The notes below the pieces were generated by a model. The model had not been told where the DNA came from. It ran no database searches and saw only the letters and a program-made list of their open reading frames with translations. A stretch of DNA of 64,000 nucleotides from Armatimonadota bacterium (GTDB taxonomy: Bacteria > Armatimonadota > UBA5829 > DTJY01): assembly GCA_029907255.1 (NCBI GenBank), contig JARYMF010000008.1, positions 1-64,000 of the forward strand, given 5' to 3'. The stretch's first letter is position 1. Every line of letters starts with the position of its first letter. The position numbers and the translations under genes were made by a program. Positions 34,693 to 43,312 of this stretch are shown here, piece after piece.

Positions 34693-35652
34693 TCACGGCC
34701 TGCTGGTCGTTATGAAATATCCGTCATGTTTGGTGTCTGGCAATAGAAGATTAGCTTTAGGCATCATATCGTCCGGTGCTGAACCATGGGGTTTTGTTTT
34801 GGTTGGTGCTGGCGCTATGCCTCCTTGTGAGTATGGTTTAAGAGCAATAGTCTCGGCTTCAAACAAAGGCTTCTCAAGACCTGGCGCAAGGGCATGCCGG
34901 TGGGCTAGATATGACTCAATGCTGTCATAGACAACGATTAGATTGGTTAACCTGCGCCCAGGGCTACTGATTACTTTACCGTTATAATATAAGGCGGCGG
35001 ATGATCCGCCATCTAGATTAACGGCATCCTTTGCTCCCAGGTGGAGCATTATTTTGGCTAGGGTCCGAAGGTATATCGGTTTGTCAACAGTTACTAGCAT
35101 CAATTTGTTGTTTCGAGTTACCCCCAATGCCGCGCGTCGTTTCTTGCAATATATCCCTGAATCGTAGAACCCCTCCGCCTTTGGTGAGAGGGCAATTGTA
35201 CCTTCCCTAATGAGAGTTGGTCCGGCACATAATACAGTCTCGTAGCCTTTCCAACCTATGTTTCGAAGGCGCTTGAGAGGGATGAAGTCAATTTGGTTGT
35301 CATAGGTAATGCATACAGCTGTGCCAACGCTGCCAGTGTTCACTAGCTTACCATCAATCACAATGTCACCTGTTGGGCGCAGACTGCGGGTGCAGAAGAA
35401 TGTGCCTGTTATCGCTGCTGAGGGGCGCACACGAGATATCATTGATTGGAATGGTTCAGATGAACCAGGTCCGCGTTTTGCAACCGCAGCAGTAACTTTC
35501 AAATCAGGAGATTGAAGGTTGACAAAGACAACGTTTATGCGATTCTCATTCCAGTAGGCTTGGAGGTAGCTTATATTGTCAGCTGAAACGTATGTGCATT
35601 GAAAGTATGCTAGGAGGGCCACGGCAAACACCAATAGTCCATGTCGATTCAT
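34693..35652 (-). CDS. Secreted phosphodiester glycosidase (NAGPA domain) protein
   Basis: The 319-residue protein has a signal peptide (MNRHGLLVFAVALLAYF onward, ending near VSADN) and a NAGPA-type phosphodiester glycosidase domain. Family segments are SAAITGTFFCTRSLRPTGD, LCAGPTLIREG, ALGVTRNNKLMLVTVD and DAVNLDGGSSAALYYNGK. Relatives remove N-acetylglucosamine from phosphodiesters or act on exopolysaccharide and teichoic-acid-like polymers (YngK and EpsL-associated types). The ATG at 35652 has a GAGGAGGT site; an upstream ATG at 35709 has none. It is probably extracytoplasmic and is transcribed divergently from the amidase gene. Confidence 0.85.
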   Translation of the reverse strand: MNRHGLLVFAVALLAYFQCTYVSADNISYLQAYWNENRINVVFVNLQSPDLKVTAAVAKRGPGSSEPFQSMISRVRPSAAITGTFFCTRSLRPTGDIVIDGKLVNTGSVGTAVCITYDNQIDFIPLKRLRNIGWKGYETVLCAGPTLIREGTIALSPKAEGFYDSGIYCKKRRAALGVTRNNKLMLVTVDKPIYLRTLAKIMLHLGAKDAVNLDGGSSAALYYNGKVISSPGRRLTNLIVVYDSIESYLAHRHALAPGLEKPLFEAETIALKPYSQGGIAPAPTKTKPHGSAPDDMMPKANLLLPDTKHDGYFITTSRP

Positions 35653-35817
35653 GCCGAATACCTCCTCTCTTATTTCTTCAATAAAGGACAGCTGCACTAA
35701 ACATACCACATGGTAATATTTTCCCTCGTGATAGTGCTGGTTTTTATGCTAGTAACTATGCGGGTTTTTTGTTTCAGATTTTAATGCAAGTAAAAATACT
35801 TGTTTTTAGAAAATTGC

Positions 35818-35845
35818 TTGACAAATAGAACCTGGCATTTATACT
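35818..35845 (+). promoter_or_regulatory. Promoter for the secreted amidase gene
   Basis: TTGACA (35818-35823) and TATACT (35840-35845) are 16 nt apart, which places transcription start near 35852 and leaves an unusually long leader of about 360 nt before the TTG start at 36213. Confidence 0.65.
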
Positions 35846-35851
35846 AGGATT

Positions 35852-36072
35852 AGTAAATGGGCAAGTATTAATCCCCTACCTGCTGTAGCGGAAGAAGCCA
35901 CAAACCATTCTTTAGGTTGGTGCAAAAATCTACTTTCCGAAAGTAGCCTGCATCGGAAGGTAGCTTGTAGTCGAGGTATAGGAATATGCATCGCCTCGAG
36001 CTAAGCGAAGACATTAATCGATGCACTTTCTGCATCGAGATTGGCCCAGCAGCACCGACGTTCGGCGTTTTT
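35852..36072 (+). ncRNA. Structured leader RNA, possible riboswitch
   Basis: Within the long leader I see mutually exclusive pairings: CTACTTT/AAAGTAG (35930-35946) against CTTTCCGA/TCGGAAGG (35933-35960), TCGAGG/CCTCGA (35971-35999), and TCGATGCA/TGCATCGA (36018-36038) with further TGCATCG copies at 35949 and 35987. The order ACAAACCATTC, GTGCAAAA, hairpin, GGTAGC (35900-35964) faintly recalls the c-di-GMP-I (GEMM) riboswitch, but the GNRA loop and closing P1 are not convincing. A short CCGA/TCGG hairpin followed by CGTTTTT (36056-36072) could be a weak terminator. The exact class is unknown. The remaining leader up to 36212 shows only the ribosome site. Confidence 0.35.
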
Positions 36073-36212
36073 GCGCCCATTCATAATGTTGTTTACCCCA
36101 AAGTTACCCCCCGATGGATTGAAAGGAGTGATGCGCCAGAAGAATAATTAACTTTTCCAGTTCAAGCCCGGACAAAGTGGGCGAAGATTATGTAACGAAG
36201 GAGGTAAATAAA

Positions 36213-38699
36213 TTGGCAAGCAAACACCTAATGGCACTTTTGGTTTTGTGCCTTGTGCTTGTTTGGGGTTCCGCTTGGGCTCAGGCTACAATAGAGGAAG
36301 TAGTGGCTGACTGTGTGGCTAACAGCGGCGTATTTCCCGCTGGCACAACGGTAGTGAGCACCATTGTTGACGGAGAGTCAGTAACCGTTGAGTTGAGTGC
36401 CGATGCATTGAATGGACTGGGCGAAGAAGTTGCTGATGCCATGTCTCTAGCTTTAAACAATGCGTTAAACGACTTCGGCATCACTGCATTGGAAATTACT
36501 GTTGGTGGTCAACCACTATGGACATATCTGCCCCAGACCGTTGCTGGAGCTGCTTCCACAGCTAGCGCGCAGACACTCTCCACCGCTGGTACGCTGTCGG
36601 GGATTGGAGGGATTATTACTGAAATTCCGGACCGCGGTGGTGGCGGCGGCGAAGGTGCTGACATTCCTGTTCTGACTACCGAATTAGCAGGCAAGGGCGT
36701 CGGTCTTTACAACAGCCATGGAGCTTATTGGGATGAGCGTTCGCAGTATAGGTACTGGCGGCCAGCTATGAGAACCTTGTGTGGTCCAAACCCTGAGCCA
36801 CCTCGTCCGCCAGGATGGAGCGGTAGCGTATACCAGCCTAGCAACTATTATTATTGGACAAGAGGCTTCCAGTGGGGCTCCTATTATGAAGATTATCGTA
36901 CGGACCAAGAAATCCGATTCCTGAGGGCATACCTAAAATCCTCAGGGGCGATAGTGTGTTGTGGAAGGAATCTCGACAAAAATGCCGGATTCTTCGACTA
37001 CAACAAGTACGGCTATCCAAATTGTTCATTCCCACTGTATAAGTGGATAACGGCGGCAAAGTATCATTTGCAGGAAATTGGTGCTCCTGAGGCAGTGTGG
37101 AATGAGCCAACGTTGACGTCCGAATCCGATAAGGATATTCGCGCACGGCCCTACTGGACAAACTACAACATGATTGGTAAGTGGCCGCTCACCCCTGAGG
37201 AAATAGAACAGGTGAGAAACAACCCAGGTCTGTGGGAGAATTGGGTGTCTATTCACCTCCACACTAACGCAGCTGGCAGTGGCCAGGGAAGGGGTACTGA
37301 AACATATTGGTACACTTCTAAATATCCGTGGCTTCAGACCAAGGCCGTCGCATTGGCAAATGCGTTTAACACAGCTATTGTAAACGCAATTCGAACTAAG
37401 TACGATGGCTATTGGGCTGAAGATCCTCAAATGTATGGATACACCGGAGCGAATCCACCAGAATGGCCTTCCGGCGTTGGTAACTGGGTTGGATATGCGC
37501 AGACTTCGCCTCCTTCAAGACAGTGGGCTAATAGAGGCGTAAAAACCTCAAACTTTGGTGAGATTCGCGAAGCTTTGATGCCAGCAGTTCTCACCGAATT
37601 ACTCTTCCATGACGACTGGAAGTTTTATCCTGACCATGTGTTTTCACTTGACCGAATTTTCTCGGCAACTGTGGCATGGGGTATGTACGAAGGCATCTGC
37701 AATTACTTTGGTGTTACGCCGAAACCTAGGTTGGCAGCGACTGTTCAGTCTGTTAGCTTCCCAACGCTGGTCGGACCAAATGCTCCAATTGAAGGCACCG
37801 TGGTTATGCGAAACGAAGGCCAGGCATGGTGTTGGGGCAACAAATGGGTGAATAAAGTCTACTTCCCATATACCGTGTGGAAGCTCGCCCCGACTGCTAA
37901 TAACCAACTTGGCGGCGACAAGATTCCAATTACAGATGCAGAACCAATCTACCCTGGTCAGTTGGCAACCTTTAAGATTAAACTGACGAGTCCTGCCACT
38001 ACGGGGCTATATACTACCGAATGGCGGATGGTAAACGATGGCGCATTTGGCGGGGCATTTGGCCAGGTCGCCACGGCCCAAATTCAGGTTGATGCCGATC
38101 CACCTGTAATCACAATAGCATCTCCTGCGCCGGCTGATTACCCGTATGGCTGCATTAAAGTGGAGTTCAGTGCCACCGATGAACTAAGCTCGGTTGCGAG
38201 CATTACAGCGGATATAGACGGCGAACCTGTAACGAGCGGCCAGAACATTTACGGCTTGGCGCTTGGTGCACATACCCTGACTGTGACCGCTAGCGATATC
38301 TTTGGCAACACAGCCACGCAAACGGTGACGTTCAATGTTGTCAACAGCATTGGCAAGACGACTGCTGGTGGGTGGATTGAGTTGGAAGGCAAGAAAGCGA
38401 CATGTGGGTTTGTTTCCGAATATGTAGAAGGTTCTGCCGCTCCTGCTGGCAGCGTGACCTACCAGGACCATGACACCGGCATGACTGTAAAGAGTATTTC
38501 TCTAGTTGCCATGGGTATCGTTGGCAATCGCGCTTGGATTTATGGCACATGCGAAATTGATAATCAGCCTGGACACTGGTTCAGGATTGACGTGACTGAC
38601 AATGGCGAGCCAGGTTCGGATGACGTGTTCAATATCCTGCTAGACACTGGCTACCAGAAAGGCGGCAAACTGGGTGGAGGCAACATCACCATCCATTAA
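36213..38699 (+). CDS. Secreted N-acetylmuramoyl-L-alanine amidase with NBR1-like and Ig-like domains
   Basis: The 828-residue protein has a signal peptide (MASKHLMALLVLCLVLVWG, cleaved after SAWA), a small GerMN-like domain (about 28-105), a Gly/Ser linker, an Amidase_3 catalytic domain (about 160-505), an NBR1-like Ig domain (about 510-625), a second Ig-like domain (about 628-710) and a C-terminal beta domain. Amidase features are LYNSHGAYWDE (zinc His), an acidic YYEDY segment, VSIHLHTNAAG (zinc His) and PAVLTELLFHDDW (catalytic Glu). It cleaves the amide between muramic acid and L-alanine in peptidoglycan outside the cytoplasm. The TTG at 36213 with an AAGGAGGT site (36198-36205) is better than the GTG at 36177. 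The layout parallels the truncated gene at the window start. Confidence 0.82.
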   Translation: MASKHLMALLVLCLVLVWGSAWAQATIEEVVADCVANSGVFPAGTTVVSTIVDGESVTVELSADALNGLGEEVADAMSLALNNALNDFGITALEITVGGQPLWTYLPQTVAGAASTASAQTLSTAGTLSGIGGIITEIPDRGGGGGEGADIPVLTTELAGKGVGLYNSHGAYWDERSQYRYWRPAMRTLCGPNPEPPRPPGWSGSVYQPSNYYYWTRGFQWGSYYEDYRTDQEIRFLRAYLKSSGAIVCCGRNLDKNAGFFDYNKYGYPNCSFPLYKWITAAKYHLQEIGAPEAVWNEPTLTSESDKDIRARPYWTNYNMIGKWPLTPEEIEQVRNNPGLWENWVSIHLHTNAAGSGQGRGTETYWYTSKYPWLQTKAVALANAFNTAIVNAIRTKYDGYWAEDPQMYGYTGANPPEWPSGVGNWVGYAQTSPPSRQWANRGVKTSNFGEIREALMPAVLTELLFHDDWKFYPDHVFSLDRIFSATVAWGMYEGICNYFGVTPKPRLAATVQSVSFPTLVGPNAPIEGTVVMRNEGQAWCWGNKWVNKVYFPYTVWKLAPTANNQLGGDKIPITDAEPIYPGQLATFKIKLTSPATTGLYTTEWRMVNDGAFGGAFGQVATAQIQVDADPPVITIASPAPADYPYGCIKVEFSATDELSSVASITADIDGEPVTSGQNIYGLALGAHTLTVTASDIFGNTATQTVTFNVVNSIGKTTAGGWIELEGKKATCGFVSEYVEGSAAPAGSVTYQDHDTGMTVKSISLVAMGIVGNRAWIYGTCEIDNQPGHWFRIDVTDNGEPGSDDVFNILLDTGYQKGGKLGGGNITIH

Positions 38700-38747
38700 T
38701 TAGACTACCTTAGACCGGGGTACTGGTCCCCCGGTTGGCGCAATGCA

Positions 38748-38785
38748 TCAGGCCCGGGTCTTCGGATCCGGGCCTGAGCCTTTTT
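38748..38785 (+). terminator. Intrinsic terminator with UUCG loop after the amidase gene
   Basis: TCAGGCCCGGGTC (38748-38760) pairs with GATCCGGGCCTGA (38765-38777), with one G-U pair, around a TTCG tetraloop, followed by GCC and TTTTT. A second ACCGGGG/CCCCGGT hairpin lies just upstream (38714-38735). Confidence 0.93.
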
Positions 38786-38810
38786 CAATATCTTATAAGT
38801 AGCTTCGTGT

Positions 38811-38839
38811 TTGACACATGATGCCACTGATGCTAGAAT
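38811..38839 (+). promoter_or_regulatory. Promoter for the zinc-ribbon/RNase H-YjbQ pair
   Basis: TTGACA (38811-38816) and TAGAAT (38834-38839) are exactly 17 nt apart, close to the sigma-70 consensus. Confidence 0.85.
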
Positions 38840-38884
38840 TACGCAATCGGATGAACGCAATACTTGGCTGAAAGGGACAAAATC

Positions 38885-39592
38885 ATGAGCGCACGATTGA
38901 AAGCGCTTTTTGAACTGCAAAATATAGATCTCGAATTGGCGAGGGCGCAAAAAGCGAAAGCTTCGCTCGATGATGGTTCCGCAAAAAAGCAAAAGGTTGA
39001 GAGCGCTAGGCGTGCTTTCGAACAAGCAGATAAGCTCTTGCATCAAACATCGGCCGAACTTCAAGACAAAGAACTAAATTTGAAAAGCGTCGAAGCCAAG
39101 CAGAAGATGTTTCGCGATAAACTCTATGGCGGCATGGTAACAAATCCAAAGGAGCTGGAAAGCATGGAAAAGGAAATCGAAATGCTAGGCCGCCAAAAAG
39201 ACAAGCTCGAAGAAAACATTCTCGAGCTTATGGACTTAGTTGAGGAACGCAAAGCTGCTGCAAGAAACGCTAAGGCTGCTCTCGAACAAGAAGAATCTGA
39301 GCTAGCGGCTCTTTTGGAGAAGATAAAGCAGGATAATGCTTCTCTTACTGCTCGCATCGAAGCGCTCACTGCCGAACGGGAAAGGGCAGTTGGTCAGGTA
39401 GACCCAGCACTCCTTAAGAAATATGAGGCTATGCGCGGAAGATTCGGTGGCGTATATATTAGCAAGGTGGAAGATTCTTTATGCTCTGCATGCCGTATGC
39501 AGATTATGGAGGGTGTCCTTCGCGAAATAAAGGCAGGCGACGAGTCCAGAACGTGCGAGAACTGCGGCCGCTTGCTGTTTTTGGAAGAGTAG
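38885..39592 (+). CDS. C4-type zinc-ribbon coiled-coil protein (DUF164-like)
   Basis: The 235-residue protein consists of a long coiled coil (residues 5-180, rich in Glu, Lys, Ala and Leu heptads; GGMVTNPKELESMEKEIEML is the family's conserved turn) followed by a zinc ribbon, CSACRM...CENCGR. The family is widespread and probably binds nucleic acid, but its role is not established. It is often found just upstream of an RNase HI-like gene, as here: the next ATG is 4 bp after its stop. The ATG at 38885 with an AAAGGGA site is chosen; the frame is open to 38864. Confidence 0.85.
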   Translation: MSARLKALFELQNIDLELARAQKAKASLDDGSAKKQKVESARRAFEQADKLLHQTSAELQDKELNLKSVEAKQKMFRDKLYGGMVTNPKELESMEKEIEMLGRQKDKLEENILELMDLVEERKAAARNAKAALEQEESELAALLEKIKQDNASLTARIEALTAERERAVGQVDPALLKKYEAMRGRFGGVYISKVEDSLCSACRMQIMEGVLREIKAGDESRTCENCGRLLFLEE

Positions 39593-39595
39593 CAG

Positions 39596-40450
39596 ATGAA
39601 ACGTGCCACCGTTGCCATTGATGGAGCAGCAAAAGGCAATCCTGGCCCTGCAGGCATCGGAGTCGTCATCGCCGACGAAACAGGCAATGTGCTGTGCGAG
39701 ATTAGCGAGCACATTGGCATAGCAACCAATAATTTTGCTGAATATACTGCCTTGATTAGGGGGCTTGAGGAAGTCTTAAAACTAGGCTTTCGGGATGTCG
39801 AAATCACCACGGATAGTGAGCTACTTGCCAAGCAAATCAAAGGTGAATATCGCGTTAGGTCGGAAAGCATAACGCCACTTTTTAGTAAGGCGCTTGATCT
39901 TCTGTCAAAATTCGAACATGTATCAATAAATCAGGTCAGCCGAGAAAGAAATAAGCAAGCGGATAAACTTGCTACAATGGGGGCCGAAGGTAGCTTGCAG
40001 CCCAGATTAACTTTTGACTCTGCAAAACCGAAAAAGGAGGCAGGCAGTATGATTCAACGCATCAGCGTGCGTACATCGGCCCGAACAGAGTTTGTTGACA
40101 TAACGCGAGAAGTTCAAGATGTAGTTAAGTCAAGCGGGGTCTCAGACGGACTTTGCATTGTTTACGTTCCTCACACGACTGCCGGCATTACAATTAACGA
40201 AAATGGTGATCCCGACGTAGTTCGCGACATAATCGATACTCTCGAGCGATTAGTTCCCCGCGATGCAAGATACCGCCATATTGAGGGAAATGCCGACTCA
40301 CATGTGAAAGCTAGTTTGATGGGATTCTCGGCTAGCGTTTTTATAGAAAATTCTCGCCTTGCCTTGGGCACCTGGCAAGGAATATATTTTTGCGAGTTCG
40401 ATGGCCCCCGAAGTCGAAATGTTCTAGTGCAGGTAATCCCAGGACGGTAG
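39596..40450 (+). CDS. Fusion of RNase HI-like domain and YjbQ (UPF0047) domain
   Basis: The 284-residue protein combines two normally separate proteins. Residues 1-135 are an RNase H-like domain with AIDGAAKGNPGPAG (first Asp), NFAEYTALIRGLEE (Glu), ITTDSELLAKQIKG (second Asp) and NKQADKLA (last Asp), so all four catalytic acids are present. Residues 151-284 are a complete YjbQ domain with VYVPHTTAGITINENGD and LALGTWQGIYFCEFDGPR; YjbQ proteins can show secondary thiamine-phosphate synthase activity, but their true role is unknown. The linker is about 15 residues. An AAGGAGG site and ATG (40049) sit exactly at the start of the YjbQ part, so a free YjbQ may also be made. Confidence 0.88.
   Translation: MKRATVAIDGAAKGNPGPAGIGVVIADETGNVLCEISEHIGIATNNFAEYTALIRGLEEVLKLGFRDVEITTDSELLAKQIKGEYRVRSESITPLFSKALDLLSKFEHVSINQVSRERNKQADKLATMGAEGSLQPRLTFDSAKPKKEAGSMIQRISVRTSARTEFVDITREVQDVVKSSGVSDGLCIVYVPHTTAGITINENGDPDVVRDIIDTLERLVPRDARYRHIEGNADSHVKASLMGFSASVFIENSRLALGTWQGIYFCEFDGPRSRNVLVQVIPGR
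40034..40051 (+). promoter_or_regulatory. Internal ribosome-binding site and ATG for a free YjbQ domain
   Basis: AAGGAGG (40034-40040) precedes an in-frame ATG (40049-40051) by 8 nt. Translation from here would give a 133-residue protein, the normal length of stand-alone YjbQ. Confidence 0.7.
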
Positions 40451-40504
40451 CTAGGAATGGTCTTGAGGATAGATAAATTTCTCCGTTAGTAAGGGAATTC
40501 TCTG

Positions 40505-41737
40505 CTAGTCGTCGTTCTTTAAAACGTAGACTGCACCGGATATCAGTTTAGCAGGCGCCTTGCTGACAATTATTTTGAAACCATCCTCATCATAAACCGT
40601 AAAATGCCCGTTTACTTGTTTGTCGGCAGGAACTTTAATTATTGCTCGGTCCGGGCCGAGTGCTCCAGATGGTTCGTATTTAGTTCCATCTTCTGCGATA
40701 AAAACAACTTTCTTTTGCAACCAGCGCGCAAATATACGATTGCGGTTCAGACTCGGAACTGCGCCTGCGCCGTAAAGGAAGCCTAGGACACGCTGCCCCT
40801 TCACAACCCATCCAATTGCAACTATATATCTATCGGAATCACCTAAGTTCTGTGCGAGAACTCTTGCTGGTTCAAAGTTAATGCCATCACGAGATAGGCT
40901 ATACCATAGCTTGTCGGTGTTCATATGGAGCCCCATTAGATAGTAGACTCGCTTACCAACAGCAAACTTCTTGACATCATTCACAACTGCAGGTATTTCA
41001 AGCACGGCTCCATCGAATTCGAAATGTTTCCCATCTCGTGATGTTGCTCGGTATACCTTGCCGAAGTCCTTGAAATTGTTGAAGTACAAGCGAAAAAGTT
41101 TATTCTCATAAAGAAGCACATTCATTCCGTTTATATCTGCTTCGGCGTACTTGTCATAGCCGTCAATTGAGATTATATCCGACAGCTGGGCATGGTAAGG
41201 CATACGTTTTCCATTCCAATAGATGCCATCATAACTGTGAAAAGTAGCTGGCTTATTTAACTTTTTTGCGTCCGGGTATACAGTGCACATCAAGCGGTAC
41301 TCACCTGATGGTAGTCTGATGGCGCTTACATTGCAGACATGTATGAATCTTCCATGTTCAATAATTGTTTGACGGTCTTGGAAATCAAGAAAATCCTGGG
41401 TGAACACAGAGTAAATCCTATCATTGCCCGAATCAACGCCGTCCCATGCCCCATAGAAAATACGCCAGCCATTAGGAGTCTCAACTACTGAAGGAGCGTA
41501 AATATTGCGAAACAATCCCCTCTTTCTAGGTTCGATAAGAGGATGGCGAATATCGGGCACAAAATTTAGGTTTCCTTTTTTCCAAAGCTTTGGACGAAAC
41601 TTATCAGATCCTACGCCTAAAATCTCGACTGTCCCAAGTTCTGCTTGGCCTGGGATCTGTTGTATTGTCAAATCGGCGCGCACCATCGTAATACACCCTG
41701 CTGTTACTAGTATGAGTAGTACAAACAGTCTAAGCAT
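40505..41737 (-). CDS. Secreted GH43/GH32-like five-bladed beta-propeller protein
   Basis: The 410-residue protein has a signal peptide (residues 1-21; a Cys at 15 within VTAGC might suggest a lipoprotein, but it is a weak lipobox). It then has a beta-propeller with repeated strands such as NIYAPSVVETPNGWRIFYGAWD, SAIRLPSGEYRLMCTVYPD and YYLMGLHMNTDKLWYSLSRDG. The APSV...YGAWD layout resembles GH43/GH32-type glycosidases, which hydrolyse arabinans, xylans or fructans. The catalytic acids cannot be assigned by eye, so a non-catalytic role is possible. The ATG at 41737 has a GAGGAGAA site. It lies downstream of glnA on the same strand, separated by a 223-bp spacer with inverted repeats. Confidence 0.65.
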   Translation of the reverse strand: MLRLFVLLILVTAGCITMVRADLTIQQIPGQAELGTVEILGVGSDKFRPKLWKKGNLNFVPDIRHPLIEPRKRGLFRNIYAPSVVETPNGWRIFYGAWDGVDSGNDRIYSVFTQDFLDFQDRQTIIEHGRFIHVCNVSAIRLPSGEYRLMCTVYPDAKKLNKPATFHSYDGIYWNGKRMPYHAQLSDIISIDGYDKYAEADINGMNVLLYENKLFRLYFNNFKDFGKVYRATSRDGKHFEFDGAVLEIPAVVNDVKKFAVGKRVYYLMGLHMNTDKLWYSLSRDGINFEPARVLAQNLGDSDRYIVAIGWVVKGQRVLGFLYGAGAVPSLNRNRIFARWLQKKVVFIAEDGTKYEPSGALGPDRAIIKVPADKQVNGHFTVYDEDGFKIIVSKAPAKLISGAVYVLKNDD

Positions 41738-41862
41738 TTCTCCTCAGCCTCCATGTTAGCGTTCTAATTCTACAAAGGGAAGCTGAGAATATTCAAGCAG
41801 GGAGGAGTAGAAGTTCTTTGTAGAGCTTTCTTTTGGGAGCGCGGTTGAGGCGAATGTAAAGG

Positions 41863-41944
41863 GCAGTTAGTCAGTATGTTAGAAAGCAAGAGTGCATCTG
41901 CAATGACTTTCGGCAACTTGCCAACCAACATACCGACTAACTGC
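41863..41944. repeat. 18-bp inverted repeat in the spacer after glnA
   Basis: GCAGTTAGTCAGTATGTT (41863-41880) is complementary to AACATACCGACTAACTGC (41927-41944) with one mismatch, around a 46-bp core that contains an inner GCAAG/CTTGC pair. A second inverted repeat, CTACAAAG/CTTTGTAG (41770-41777 and 41816-41823), lies alongside. It could form a large hairpin in the glnA transcript or mark a small decayed mobile repeat. Confidence 0.7.
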
Positions 41945-41960
41945 TTAGGCAAAGAAGGCT

Positions 41961-43295
41961 TTATAGCACGGGCAGATATTCATCTAATTCGAACTGCGTT
42001 ACCTGAGCTTTGAACCTATTCCATTCAACTTTTTTGTTTTGAATCAATTTTGTGAATACATGGTCCCCTAGCGTTTTTCGCAGGAGTTCGCTTTTTTCTG
42101 CGCAGACAATCGCATCGTGTAGGTTCTCAGGTAGTTGGCCAATTCCCAGTGCCCTTCGTTCTTCATCGTTCATTTCGTAGACGTTGCGCTCGACTGGCTC
42201 AGGGAGCGGGTATTCATTTTCGATTCCCTCGAGACCTGCTGCGAGCATGACAGCAAACGCAAGATATGGGTTGCAGGCTGGATCTGGTGCCCTATACTCA
42301 ATTCGAGTTGCCTTTTCCTTGCCTGGTTTATAGGCTGGTACTCGAATCAAGTCTGATCGATTGCGCACTGCCCATGAAATATAAACTGGCGCTTCATAGC
42401 CCGGAATAAGTCTTTTGTATGAATTCACCCATTGATTCGTTACAAGGGTAATCTCAGGAGCGTGTCTTAGGAGACCTGCGATGTAATGCTTTGCTATTTT
42501 AGAAAGATGGTACTTATCATTTGGGTCAAAGAATGCATTCCTCGAGCCCTTGAATAGCGATTGATGAGTATGCATTCCGCTACCATTCATGCCGAAAATT
42601 GGCTTGGGCATGAATGTTGCATATACGCCATATTTCATGGCGATTTCCTTGACGACCAACCGATAGGTCATTGCGTTATCGGCCATCGTGAGTGCATCCG
42701 TATACCTAAGGTCAATTTCGTGTTGGCTAGGGGCAACTTCATGATGGCTAAACTCGACCTGAATGCCCATTTCCTCAAGCGTCATTACAGTTTCCCGCCG
42801 AAGATCGCTAGCAACGTCAGCAGGAGTCAGGTCGAAATAACCACCTTCGTCGAGTCCCTCTGGCGTGCCTTTGTTGTTTTTGAAGTAGAAGTATTCTAGC
42901 TCCGGACCGACGTAGAAGGTATAGCCCATTTTGCTGGCTCGTTCTAATACCTTCTTGAGCACATACCGAGGGTCACCTTCGTAAGGCGTTCCATCCGGCA
43001 GATAGATATCGCAGAAAACGCGTGCGACGCCAATGTCGGGTTTTGTCCTCCAAGGCAGAAGCTGGAAAGTACTGATATCGGGCATTGCAATCATATCGCT
43101 TTCATCAATGCGCACGAATCCCTCGATGGACGAGCCATCAAAGCCCATTCCCTCTTCAAGTGCTGTTTCTAGTTCGTTGAACGTAATGGCAAAGCTCTTT
43201 AGGAATCCGAGAATGTCGGTAAACCAAAACCTTATGAACTTCACATTACGTTCCTTTGCCATTCTTAGTACGGATTCTTTGTCGTTCTTGCTCAT
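41961..43295 (-). CDS. glnA: Glutamine synthetase, type I alpha
   Basis: The 444-residue enzyme makes glutamine from glutamate, ammonia and ATP. Signatures are MGFDGSSIEGFVRIDESD near the N-terminus, YVGPELEYFYF, SQHEIDLRY, GMNGSGMHTHQS, LIPGYEAPVYISWAVRNRSD and the IEYRAPDPACNPYLA segment. The length, and the absence of the central insertion and the adenylylated-tyrosine loop of GSI-beta enzymes, make it an alpha-type enzyme regulated by feedback or by transcription. Upstream are a good promoter, a 130-nt leader with small hairpins and a terminator (see 43313-43412), so attenuation is likely. It is divergent from gdhA. Confidence 0.95.
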   Translation of the reverse strand: MSKNDKESVLRMAKERNVKFIRFWFTDILGFLKSFAITFNELETALEEGMGFDGSSIEGFVRIDESDMIAMPDISTFQLLPWRTKPDIGVARVFCDIYLPDGTPYEGDPRYVLKKVLERASKMGYTFYVGPELEYFYFKNNKGTPEGLDEGGYFDLTPADVASDLRRETVMTLEEMGIQVEFSHHEVAPSQHEIDLRYTDALTMADNAMTYRLVVKEIAMKYGVYATFMPKPIFGMNGSGMHTHQSLFKGSRNAFFDPNDKYHLSKIAKHYIAGLLRHAPEITLVTNQWVNSYKRLIPGYEAPVYISWAVRNRSDLIRVPAYKPGKEKATRIEYRAPDPACNPYLAFAVMLAAGLEGIENEYPLPEPVERNVYEMNDEERRALGIGQLPENLHDAIVCAEKSELLRKTLGDHVFTKLIQNKKVEWNRFKAQVTQFELDEYLPVL

Positions 43296-43312
43296 TTTAA
43301 TCTCCTTTCTTG

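Noticed and set aside
41770-41952. 60-codon minus-strand frame in the spacer after glnA
   Set aside because: It is explained by the inverted repeats and has no ribosome site or recognisable domain.
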